A stretch of DNA of 64,000 bases from Apostichopus japonicus. Taxonomy: Eukaryota; Echinodermata; Holothuroidea; Aspidochirotida; Stichopodidae. The translations under genes were made by a program, and so were the position numbers. How positions within the stretch are numbered: the first letter of the stretch is position 1; every line of letters begins with the position of its first letter. Location of the stretch: assembly GCF_037975245.1 (NCBI RefSeq), contig NC_092568.1:5864501-5928500 (forward strand), given 5' to 3'. Below the pieces are notes generated by a model. That model ran no database searches and was not told the origin of the DNA. It saw only the letters and a program-made list of their open reading frames with translations. This document shows positions 1 to 11,600 of this stretch, one piece after another.

Positions 1-1494
1 TAGGATAGTGAAGAGGGGAAATGTCAATGTGTTCTCTTATGTAAAGAGTCTAGATATGTACACTGCAAACGCGTAGCCACCGGGGGGGGGGGGGGACGAT
101 GGGGCGGTCACCCCTCCCAAAATGAGAGAAAAAAAGAGAGAGAAAAAAGAAAGCGAAAGGGAGATACATACTAACTTGTGACTAATTCGAAAGGATCGAT
201 TCCGTACTGCAGTTATTGGTTATCGCCAACAAAACTCTTAAGAGGGAATTTTTAGAGGGGATCTTTGCAAACATACTAAACAGCTCAGTAACTTTCGATT
301 AACTAGGAGTATGCTAAATTTCCGAGCGTCACCGAGATACGAGAGCGTGACCATGTTAGATCCCGAGTTCGAGTCACTCCAAGAGTAATGTATGTCTCCC
401 AGTTACAGCGTTGTTGACAATTGACAATTCATAATCATGGACGTTAAATATAATCTAAGAGGCTGACTTAGGTCAGCTTGCGGCTTTGATAAGCCAATGA
501 TGGCTTCTTCGCGAGTTCCTGCTTGCAGGAGGATCTAAAATACATACACTACATATGAGAGCAAACTCGATTTTTAGTTTTACTTCAATAATTGCTAGTG
601 AGGGCGTTTTCATCATTTTGATTTTTAAAAAGGCGTCCTTTTCTTCGTAGTTCCTGGAACATCCCATGTACTAGGTTGAAGTGGCGCCATATACTTTTTC
701 GTGTGTTCTTTACTTTTTCATTTTTCCAAGTGATAATAGTTTGTTTTTTGCCACCGATCACAATCAATATAGGAGAGGAGGTATAAGAGAGGGGGTGATG
801 TTTTACCTTCACTGTGAGCTTTGCTACCGATTTTAACAAATTTAGTTTACTTGGCGTTTGTATAAGTGAAACCGCTTAATATTTTGTGCTAGATAAACCC
901 GTATCTCATGTTTATATTTCTTCTTATCAGTACAATGTGACCGGTGATATGATCCATATAAGAGCTAGACCTGTCAAATACTTCTGACAATGATGCATGT
1001 GATAAATATTAATGACACACAAGGAAAAATGTGAGAGGAATACTGTGAACATCGACAGGATAGATATGTTCGCTAACTGCCAGTGTGTTCGCTATTTAAT
1101 AATTATATTTATGAGGCAGAATGCACTATAACAGCTACCATGGTAATTCTCTATGTATGTCTCGGAGAAAGTTGATAACATACCTGCGTGATGGAATTTA
1201 AACATGAAATGAATCAAACCGTTTGCGTATAATTCGACCTGTAAATCATCATAAGCAGCTGTGTTTTAACTTGTAGAAAGTGTTCCCAGAATTTACCACA
1301 GTGTACTGACTGCAAAGTCAACATATATTGTGACAGGGAAGGTAAAAGGTACACGGGTCGATATCACATACGTGCGTATGCCCATGGTACAAGCGGAGCG
1401 AAATATCGGGCGAAGCTTCCACGTTATTGGCTGAGATCGGAGAGGGGAGGGGGGATTGGGAAGGGACATTGGTTTGCGTGTCTGTGTGTGAGGG
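1..1494. other. Intergenic sequence, no gene seen
   Basis: A poly-G run at 80-95 and a purine-rich stretch at 120-165 are the only distinct marks. Stop codons are frequent in all frames and the open frames present show no recognisable protein. Confidence 0.6.
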
Positions 1495-1554
1495 GTGGGG
1501 ACCAGGCGCGGCGGAACGGAAAAATTATTGGGGGGGCTAATGTGTGGAGACTAT

Positions 1555-1607
1555 CTAAGCGGAGCGCCACCATCGGTTGGCGCGGAGCGTACAAGAAAAT
1601 TTTGGGT
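1555..1607 (+). repeat. GCGGAGCG-type palindromic repeat, copy A
   Basis: CTAAGCGGAGCGCCACCATC followed by GGTTGGCGCGGAGCGTACAA and GAAAATTTTGGG. GCGCCA and TGGCGC can pair; GCGGAGCG is repeated directly on both sides. Related copies lie at 1887-1937 and 31279-31332. Here it sits inside the outer hAT-type element. Confidence 0.8.
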
Positions 1608-1809
1608 TTTTTCAAACCCCCAGATGGCCGGAAACGGCACTTCCCGAGTGTTTTATGCTGCGAATACCTAGCCCTAAAATATGGGTCTCAAGCCTGCAAT
1701 TTCTCAGATTGCACAAAAGTCTGTAAAAACATTGTAATTTGTATATTCGATGGTGTTTTAAGAGAGTAGCTATTACTCGTAGTGTACTCGCAAAGACGTT
1801 TTTGAGTGT

Positions 1810-2228
1810 AGTAAGGGCAGTGGCGGAGCTAGGGGTATTGGTCAGGGGGGGGGGGCAAGAATGGTCTGTAGGTAGCTTTCGACACTATCTAAGCGGAGCG
1901 CCACCACAGGTTGGCGCGGAGCGTACAGAAAATTTTTGAGTAAAGTTACTCCCTAGATTGCAGCAAATGACCCTTTCCGGGCCTTGCTAATTTGCAGATA
2001 AACGGAGAATAAATAGGTGTCGTCGCCATTTTGTCGGAAAATTACACCAACAGAATATGACAAATGTCAATAGGTATATGAGAGCGCAATAAAATAGTCA
2101 ATAATCGCGAATAAGTTAAAAGTAGTGAAAAGCTGAAAAGGGCGCCAGCAGTCCATTTGAGTACGTCAGGAGGGGGGGGGGATCCGCCCCCTGACTGTAT
2201 ATATGGACTCTCCGCCACTAAGTAAGGG
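1810..2228. mobile_element. Inner, nested hAT-type MITE, 403 bp
   Basis: AGTAAGGG is directly repeated at 1810-1817 and 2221-2228. The element 1818-2220 starts CAGTGGCGGAG and ends CTCCGCCACTA, inverted with one end mismatch. Poly-G tracts follow each end inward (1847-1856; 2171-2180). It contains a copy of the GCGGAGCG-type repeat at 1887-1937. No transposase. Confidence 0.88.
1887..1937 (+). repeat. GCGGAGCG-type palindromic repeat, copy B
   Basis: CTAAGCGGAGCGCCACCACA followed by GGTTGGCGCGGAGCGTACAG and AAAATTTTTG. Inside the inner hAT-type element, about 30 bp after its poly-G tract, the same placement as copy A. Confidence 0.8.
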
Positions 2229-2608
2229 GATGTTGGAGAACTGGCTGAAATGAGGCAAGTCATTGGCCTAAGACGAAGTTGTGTTACCCTTACCGGTACT
2301 CACACTCACTGCTTCCACTTTTCACGGGGCGTGAAGACGCGGTTGGGGTGACAATGTGGTTTATAGCCAGGGGACGGGCCGAGGGACCAGGGTCCCCCAG
2401 CAATTGCTAAAATTATTACACCTATGTAGTATACGTGTGCATCGGGCAGATCGACAAGTATGCATTGAAAAATGGGCAGATGCACGTTTCGGAGCCTTGG
2501 TAAATATTGGGGGGGCTTATCATGCATTTGGCCCCTCAACTTTTTCGTTGGGGGGGCTGAGCCCCCCCCCCCACCCAAGCCCCCGGTTCCGCCGCCACTG
2601 GTGGGGAC

Positions 2609-3289
2609 CTGGGACACCGAGAACGACACCGTCTGAGGTTACATGGTTTCCACTTTCATTTGTAAACACTAAACGATTTGCAACCCAGAATTGTATTAGG
2701 CTTTGCGTGAAATCCTTATAGAGGTAACGATGTATGTTGGAGAAGATTGTTCTACGTTGCCGCTACGAAATCAGACATATCTGCCAGAATGTCTTCATTT
2801 ATTTGAATATTCATCGTAAGGAGCTTTGAATACCCTTATTCTGGTCGTACGTTACGAACAACGACGGTGTGTAGAATCGTGCAATGGTCTGCTTAGGTTA
2901 TTACCAAACATTTGCAACTGACAAAGTATTTGTCCACTTTTGTCCGTCAGTTTACAGGAGCATTTGAGAAACAGAGAGGTGTATGAAGGTCACGTGCGTT
3001 GGAAGTATGGGGGTATAGAGGTCATGTGCGCTGGAATTATGGGGTAGTTAATATGGAAATTAAGCTTTCTTCACCATTTCACTAGTATACAATGGATAAC
3101 AAATTTCTACTCTAGTTATCTTACATTGTTATTTTTTTTAAATGGCAGAAAAAGAAATCCCTGAGGTATAATTTATACTAAGATTCGCCTCTTTGACAGG
3201 TATATACCACCCCCCCACCCCGGGCCCCACTCCCTTCTTTCCAAAGACAATCTTACAGAAACAGAAAAATATGGAGAGTATGAAATAAA
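2609..3289. other. Intergenic sequence, no gene seen
   Basis: No coding pattern. A pyrimidine-rich run with C-tracts is at 3208-3240. The MTHFD1 transcript probably ends just right of this segment. Confidence 0.5.
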
Positions 3290-5554
3290 TCATAGTTTCA
3301 TGATTTTATCATTTATTAACAAGACAAAATACATTTGTAACCTCTGAAATGTCTTTGGGATCCACAATCCAGCATGTTAACATTTGATGTTTATTTGATG
3401 TTATATATTTCATGTTTCACATTAACCTTCCACCTTCAACAATGTGCACATTCACCATACTTCCCCACAAAAACAACCCTCTGTGTTTTATCAATTGATC
3501 AATATTGATCAATGTTACAAATAAAGTGTACTAGAGGCATCTCGTTTTCATTGTTTTTGATGTCTAATTATACTTGTTTTAACTGATTGTCACATTCATC
3601 TACCGGTGTTTATAAATGTAACTTTGCTGATCGCAAAAGTTTTAATTTATGCATTACATTTTACAATGTTAATGAAGTAGATCTATTCCAGCATATTTCC
3701 TTCCATCATCGCCATGGTGATATTGAACAAAAGTAACTATAATCACTTTAAGATATTCTGGATGAGATTGAGAGATAATAGTCGTTCTTTTGATAGCATG
3801 ATTTACAAGAGATGAAAGGAATGAAAAGATCAATCCAGATAGGCCAAACTAGAAAGTAAGATATACCAGAGGAGGAGTTTGTTCTTTATAAATTTGCATA
3901 TGTGAAAGTGATTACTGTTTGATTTTATGATTATGATTGTTGAGAAATTCAAGAGGTAATTTCCCAGAGACTTAAAAACATAGGTCGATTACCTCCAGTT
4001 GGGTTGTAGAGCAGATATAGTATATGAATAAGATATACATAACATGCCGGGGTCCTGCCTATATCTCTATCAGGAAACCTCAGGAATATCTAACGGTATT
4101 TATCTTGTGTAATCAAACAAAAACAAGGAAATGTTATTACAACTGCATGAATTAGAGCAGATAGAATGTATTAAATTAATAACATTCTTTTAAATAATCT
4201 TTCAATCCCCCCCCCTACCACAGAAAACAATGTTTATCTAGGTTTCCTTACTTTTCAGACAGGTCCCTCAAAGACTAACTAAAACTGATTAATAACCATA
4301 ACATACCACAAATAAGGCTAATCCTAGCTACATCTAAAATGTCAAAGGAGTCAAAGTAAATTCATTGCGCTGTAACAAACTTTGTGTAGGTTACATGGTA
4401 TTAAACAATGCCTGTGAAAAATCAATGATAACATTTTTGTACTCAAAGTCTCGTATATTTCCATGGCAGGAGCGATTTCTGATCGCTTTAGCTCCACTTT
4501 AAACGACAAAGGAAAAAAGTTAAAGAGCCAAACAAGAAGGAAAGCAACCTATTAACCAACCAACCAAATAGAGGATGAACAATACTGTAACAATGCTACT
4601 GTTATTCTCTACGGTAAAATCCTTGGCTTTGACTTGTGATATTGATGATGTATGGAATATTCTGCATAAATAACATGAGAATAAAACTCAGTTTGCGTTT
4701 AGACCTAATTATGGATCTAATTTATAGTCTAAATATGCCTCAGAATGCACCATTTAACATTAAAATTGTCATTTGTTGGCCCTGGGAGATGACCCCTAGA
4801 TCCCCCTACACAAGAGTCAGCCGCACCGACCATAGGGTCTCAACCCTGTCTTTATGAAATCCTTCATTCTCCTCAGCCCCTACCTAGATCAGTCGAGCAT
4901 TTAAGAATTTCCCCCAACCCCTCTGCAATCTTGTGCATGGCACTGACACCAAGTATGAACCAGGTACCACCTATAGAGTGATTAATTGTGAATAAACTTG
5001 ATCCATTGATACCAGAAGTACAACAAAAAGAAGCCCTAACTAGTTAAATCCAATACAGTAATATTTGTAACAGATAATGTCAGACCTTAAAGATAGACAG
5101 TTGTTCTCCTTTCTTTTCACAGCAAATCAAACAGGTCAGCAATGAGCATTGTGATACACAGAAATGAATTCTTTACATTTTTAAGAGGCACAAAATAGTA
5201 AATTTTCTAATTGTTTTAAACTTACAAACAAAGAAGACAAAAATGATGGGTAACTTGGAATGATATTAGATGCTATGCAACTCAATACATTCCATAAACA
5301 CAAATTACATTTGCTATGATCTTAATATAGGAGTTGATTGAGGTTTGTTGCATATTCATAACATGTTTTGATGAATGGATACAGTCATTTAAAATGTTTA
5401 CCAAAAATTAATCAAATCATGATATATGAGTTAACTTCATTAGTCTTATTGATTTCATAAATCTTAAAAACCATGTGAAACCAATAATTTTACAAAGCTT
5501 AATGCTTTGTGAAATCAGAAAAAAAAGCCAACCAAAACGCTCATATCATCAGAC
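3290..5554 (-). other. MTHFD1: Probable MTHFD1 3' untranslated region
   Basis: AT-rich sequence after the TGA at 5555-5557 with no coding pattern on either strand. Candidate AATAAA signals on the minus strand lie at 3390-3395 and 3312-3317, which would give a 3' UTR of up to about 2.2 kb. The end is inferred only from these hexamers; a shorter UTR with intergenic DNA beyond it is equally possible. Confidence 0.4.
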
Positions 5555-5644
5555 TCAAAATAAGCCAGTAATAACTTCAGTCTCGGGATTAATGTCAATA
5601 TCATAGAAGCAAGGTCTTGTGGGAAGGCCTGGCATAGTACTCAT
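5555..5644 (-). CDS. MTHFD1: MTHFD1 terminal coding exon, isolated by a 9 kb intron
   Basis: This 90-bp exon encodes the last 29 residues and the stop. It begins [17 protein letters not shown] and ends ITGLF, matching the human C-terminus. It joins in phase 0 after LYPLVGT of the exon at 14692-14952. An AG acceptor lies just upstream in gene orientation (5645-5646). It is too short to stand out as an ORF and could be missed by automatic prediction, which would stop the gene near 14690. Confidence 0.95.
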   Translation of the reverse strand: MSTMPGLPTRPCFYDIDINPETEVITGLF

Positions 5645-8600
5645 CTAAGGAGATAAAGAAATGGGAAAATATGTGTTAATGTAAACAAGCAAGAAAACAC
5701 AACTTTCCTGAGGAATAACCAAATTCATATATAAAACACTTTGTAGGTTAAAATTGGCAGTGATCTTGAAACTAAAAGATGGTAGCTGCAACAAAAGGTT
5801 TAACAAGACAAAATTGCTTAAAGTATTCATTTGAATGATATGAAAGAGAAGTGAAAGAAGAGATCAAATCAAACTGCGTCAATGTACCGTCCTTTAACAT
5901 GATGTTTTTTCCTGTTGCAAAGGATCTTTGGATGACCCTGCCCAAAGCCATTTACCACTCATTTGTTAGAAGAAACCCACACTACTCTAAATATGAGTTC
6001 CATGCGTGGTTAGAATGGTTGTGTATAGTACAACCACACTGACAGATTCAATACGAAGTAAATATGAGTTCCATGTATGGTTATAATTGTTGTGTATAGT
6101 ACAACCACACTATGTGTTTCAATAAGAAACTTTATGAGATTCATGCGTGGTTAGAATGGTTGTGTAAAGTACAACCACACTGTGACAGATGATAACTTGT
6201 GCTGTACTTGACTTTTAATCTACAGTCAAACAGTACTGCAATCATTTTACCCATCACATATTTATCCAGCCAAGGCTGGGTAATAGTTTTGCCGAAAACA
6301 AGTACAAAATATACGACAGTTTAACCAATTTAATAGCCACAGTGATAAAATGGTCATGATTGTCTAAATTTTACTCAATGTGGGGTTAAACCTTATTCAA
6401 TGTCAGTTGGATAAATACATACATACACAATTTGTTGGTTACATATTTCCTCCACTGTTGTAGAGTGTTGGATTAACCACTTCCCATCAGATTAATTTCA
6501 CAGCAAAATGTGGTTTATGACCAAAGTGACTTGTGTTATAATTTAGTACACAGATCCTGAAGTGGTTTTGTCGAATAAGATACAATGATCTGGAAATACG
6601 CAATCAATCACTGGTCAGGCTAGGCTTATTTTGTATCTACTTTGTGTGTTAGGCTTTCTGGTGTTCTGCTTTCTGCTTACTCGTATCTTACCCACTCCAA
6701 TGCACCCATTGTTACTCCAAACTTATTGTCAGCTTACTCCCATGTCACGCACACAAATGTTACCCACTCGAATGTTACCCACTCGAATGCACTCATCGTT
6801 ACTCAATGTTTATTGTCTGCTTACTCTTGGATTTTCCCTGACAATTACTCCCTGGTCACATCCCCACCCCTTAATCAGGGACCTAAATTAACAAGCATGT
6901 GACAATAGGTCTACTTTTGCACAAGTAAACGAAGACTAGATAAATATAATCTCACAACAATGAGACCCTCTTCCTTATGTCAACCTTAATCTGCCCAGAT
7001 TGGACTTCATTCTTCATTAATGTTTGAAAACATCTCGTCACATGAGGTGAAACCTTCCAGGATTTATACATTATAGTTGAAAGGTGTATCTTAGTTAGTA
7101 AAAAGTCACACTAATTCATGCAAAGGGTACAGAGGGCCTGCAAGAACCACTGAAAAAGAGCGCAGCCCAGGGTTAATATTAAATGGGCTACAAATATACT
7201 AACTTAAAGCAGCTTAAGAGGTTGGTGGCCATATATCTGCTCTTTAGTAAACCTGCTGGATGTTACTGTTATCATCATTATTTATGGAATTCATATATAG
7301 AGGATATTATCAGATAAAAGGACTGCATTATGGTTCCATAATAATTTTTACTGAGAGCTTAGTAAAGTTAAGAGGGTATAACAGATAACTACCACAGCAG
7401 GAAATGTTATTGGCTTTGTATAGCCTGGTACACAGAGAACAGTTTGTTTGATGTAAGGCATAGAGACACAGGGAAAGTAACTACACAAATGCAAAGAAGT
7501 GTAGCAGATTGGCAGACAGCACCTTAGAGTTTTCATGATTCAATTTTAAACAAAGCTTATACACCATCAATACTGCTATGTATACATATAGGGTGGATAT
7601 GTGCAGCTATGTCACAGCATACGAAATAAAGTTAATTATGGACAAATAACCAATCACCAAGGCGAAAACTGAATGAATTTGAACTGTTATATACCAGTTC
7701 TATCCAGTCCTTATAGAGGTTCAATTTACTGGAGACGGCTTAAAGATTTTGATTTTTTGGTTTGGTTTGATCTAATTTGTTATTTGATTGGCCAATCACA
7801 CCCAACTCACACAATGCAGAGTAACTAAATAGTATAATTTGCAATGCTTTGCAATACTGATTCACAAAAGGAACGGCTTGATGAATAGTGAATTGACAAA
7901 GCTGTCTACACGTAACAGCAAAGACTAACGAGATGCTCTTAAAACAAAAAAGACAACCTACTAAAAGGAATTATATATCTCTAAAGCACTAAAGGAATCA
8001 TCCACAGGTAACACCAAAAGGATCATCCACATGTAACACCAAAAGGATCATCCACAGGTAACACCAAAAGGATCATCCACAGGCAACGCCAAAAGGATCA
8101 TCCACAGGCAACACCAAAAGGATCATCCACAGGCAACACCAAAAGGATCATCCACAGGCAACACCAAAAGGATCATCCACAGGCAACACCAAAAGGATCA
8201 TCCACAGGCAACACCAAAAGGATCATCCACAGGCAACACCAAAAGGATCATCCACAGGCAACACCAAAAGGATCATCCACAGGCAACACCAAAAGGATCA
8301 TCCACAGGCAACACCAAAAGGATCATCCACAGGCAACACCAAAAGGATCATCCACAGGCAACACCAAAAGGTTCACCCACAGGCAACACCAAAAGGATCA
8401 TCCACAGGCAACACCAAAAGGATCATCCACAGACAACACCAAATGGTTCGCCCACAGGTAACACCAAAAAGTTCACCCAAAGGCCCTACCGAATGGTTCA
8501 CCCACAGGCAAACCAAAAGTAGTGGGCAAATAAGATTCCCTAACAACAACAGAACTATCTACACAAAAACAATGAACGAGCTGTGTATTAGAAACCAAGA

Positions 8601-11600
8601 GAGATACAGGTAAGCACCCAATGAACAACTAATGACTTTCCTATACCATCCACCAGTGAAAAGTAAAAAGTAAATGTGGTTTGTGGTGAGTAATACAACA
8701 TCAAATGAATATATGAGACATCTCAAATTAGCTTGTTAAATCAACCATGTATGGAGATGCATAAATGTGGATTAAGTTATCCATCTTTCAAATCTTGTCA
8801 GGCCCAACCAACTCGTTAAAGGCCTTCAGTTTTGTACCAAATGTCAGCATGAAAAAATTGCTAACGGCGTTCACAGTCCTTTTACTGTTATGCTTACTAA
8901 CTGACAATATGTTTGAATTGTAAAAATAAGGTGACCTAGGCTTGAGTTTTTTAAAATGTGAATTACAAATATTCATGAGGTTTTCCACTATTGGAATAAA
9001 GAAACAAACAAACTCTATCAGGGGATTGTTTAGTATGTTACAGAAGTGGTAATTGCTTGTTGACATTATTTGAGTACTGAACTGTGTACATATGTATGTC
9101 TTGCATTATTTGACAACTCCGAAGTCTGCCAAAATACAAATATAAACAAAACTTATCAAACCCATGAATGCTGATGTTTACGGTGGATCATACGCTGGTA
9201 TGATATTAATGAAATGAAAACATGTGAATAACGCTGCAATGGCTTAAAATTGATGGTAGTGGTGGATTGGAGTTCATTCATAAAGCCTCACCTCAACTCA
9301 CATATGGGCTACACCTCACTTTACTATCTGTTAATCTGCCAATAACCCTTCTAGGTTTTAAAAATCATTCCTAAATCACATGCATCCAAGCTGGTGACTA
9401 CAAGGAAACCTTTCTAAGCGAATGGTAGCATTGGCTTTGTTTATTTTTTTTTTTTTTTGGGTGACAGCAAACACTACACTAACATGCTGCATCATCTGCC
9501 AAACGATGAATGATTATGCAAAAAAAGTTTGGCAAATGTAAAGTTATTGACATAAAAATTTGCAGACATTGTAAGATGCCATTCCAGTTATAGGAACTTC
9601 ACTTCTGCAAATGCATCATACTGAATGAAAATGAAGGAATAACCTAACAGATGTAAAGAACTACGAGACATCTATCAGCATAAATAAGAAAACCAAATCG
9701 AGACTGTTAGGACTACAAGGAATGAGTGAAACTTCTCAACACTACGTGTTAATTATTGGTAATATGGCCCATTGGAACAGGTGGGGTGGGAGGGGGGGGG
9801 TAGGTATGGGGTATGGGGAGGGTGGAATGTGGATGCAAAGAGTCAATTAATTTAGTTATAATGGATTATCCCTACCATACAATTATTGTTCAGTGTGCAG
9901 TTGGTGCCAGTTACTGGTTAGCTCATTAGTGACAGGTGACAAAATTAGACGGTGTGCTGAAATATATAGAGACTAGTTAAATGGTTTGAAGTGCTAGGAA
10001 TCATGTTGTTTTAGTGTGTGCATTTCCTTTCTTCTTTGGCTAAACTAGCAAAGTAATCTCCGATCCAAGGTTAGCTATCATCCTGTACAATTTCCTGTAT
10101 TCTTTTATTTTTAATGTGGCTAATTTGCCGTGCTTTGTTATGACAACCCTGCTTTCAAAATTGTCTGCTTTTTGAGGTCTACTTTAAATTGAAGACAATC
10201 ATCACATCACATTTTCTAAAGCTTTGCATGTAAGAAATTACTGATCAAATGCAAATTAAATTTGAATTTGTAAATGTTTCATTGGATGACTACCAATAAG
10301 GTGTGAATAAGAAAGAAGAGAAAATTGATCCCATTTTCAAAACTTCTGTGACCCCTGTGGGAATGAGGAGAACCATAAAGTAGAAATGAAAACCCCTTCA
10401 CCTCACACCAAAGTCAAAAATCAAAGCATGCACTGAAAGCATAGAGAAAGCAAAATGATCAGAGAGATAAAGCAACTGGCTAATTTGACTGAAAATGTTA
10501 GTCATAGTTAGACGAGTGTGTTTTGTTTAGCCGACTACCTCCAAAAGAAACGCTTGTGCCAGGTTAGGACCCGCCTCTTGGAGAATAGCTCCAGTCGCCG
10601 AGCCATGGGTAGCCCCAATAGTAGGCGGGCCGAGCGTATCCTGGCAGGCAGTGCGCGGGTCATCATCTAACAGGGAAAACGTAAAGGAAAGGACTGTTGA
10701 AAATTATATTCCATTAAATCTACACAATATGCATAATTTGAAAGCCTGGCAAGAGTCTGCCCAAAAAATAACTGCTAATATTGATAAATGCCACAAGATG
10801 GGACTGTAAACAGATTGGGACAACCCTTCTCAATTAGGGAAAGTTTTACAGAATTGGATTAACAGTTGAGCCAAGTAAAATATTAATGTGTTTGAATTTC
10901 ATTTCTGTTATCTCTAGTTTCTTCCTAATTAAGGTGCTTGTCTTGCCTTAAGATTGATGTTTCGATGATGTAGGGGAAGGGGTTTTGGGACAGGGCTAAG
11001 GACCAGAAAATAACTCAGTAACCAGTGTCTGATTTTGTGACAAAAAAAACATTATCAAGAATCTGCAAAAATTGCTCATCAAGTTTAATCTGTAGTTTGT
11101 TATTTTGTCCTGTAATCTCTGTCTTTGATGTATCAACTACCACCACCTACGAGTTTCCACAGTTAATGGAAGTATCTTTCAGCACTTTTTGCCTACATTT
11201 AGCACAAATAAATATGTTACTGTATTGTCAGGATAAGTGGTAAGTATTGCATTTGAGCCCCAACGTTGTATGACTCCAAATAATTTAAGCAAAACCAACA
11301 TTTATGTTAGGGTAACTTCAATTGATTTGATGTAAATGAAGTGCAATTGTAATTGAATAAAAAGTGTCAAACAACAGAACAGACACAAATGAAAGGAATT
11401 TTAAATTCATAAACCAGCTTTAGCAACCACTCCCCTACCCCCCCCATCCAGTTAAACAAAAAACTCTTGAACAGTTTGTAAACACTCTTTCCAGTTGATA
11501 TACTACTCAATCTACTTCAGGCTGCATGCAACAAATCTTGTATAGTTCCACTATCTACCTCCAATCTAAAGTAGACCTAGCAAGTAGATATATCAGGTTT

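Larger units (their letters stand above)
1495..2608. mobile_element. Outer hAT-type MITE with 8-bp target duplication
   Basis: GTGGGGAC is directly repeated at 1495-1502 and 2601-2608. The element (1503-2600) has inverted ends: CAGGCGCGGCGGAAC at 1503 and CAGTGGCGGCGGAAC read inward from 2600. An 8-bp duplication with CAG..CTG-type ends is diagnostic of hAT transposons. No transposase is present, so it is non-autonomous. It is interrupted by a second element at 1818-2220; without that insertion and its duplication it is about 690 bp. Confidence 0.85.

Noticed and set aside
318-376. tRNA-like or SINE-like sequence with a box-B-like GAGTTCGAGTCACTCC
   Set aside because: No matching box A at proper spacing, no acceptor stem and no cloverleaf that I could close.
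1488-2721. Several open frames of 60-120 codons on both strands
   Set aside because: They run through poly-G/C tracts and the transposon sequence of the nested hAT elements, and have no splice context or protein resemblance.
7986-8515. CRISPR-like array
   Set aside because: The repeats are contiguous 25-bp units with no unique spacers, inside a eukaryotic intron.
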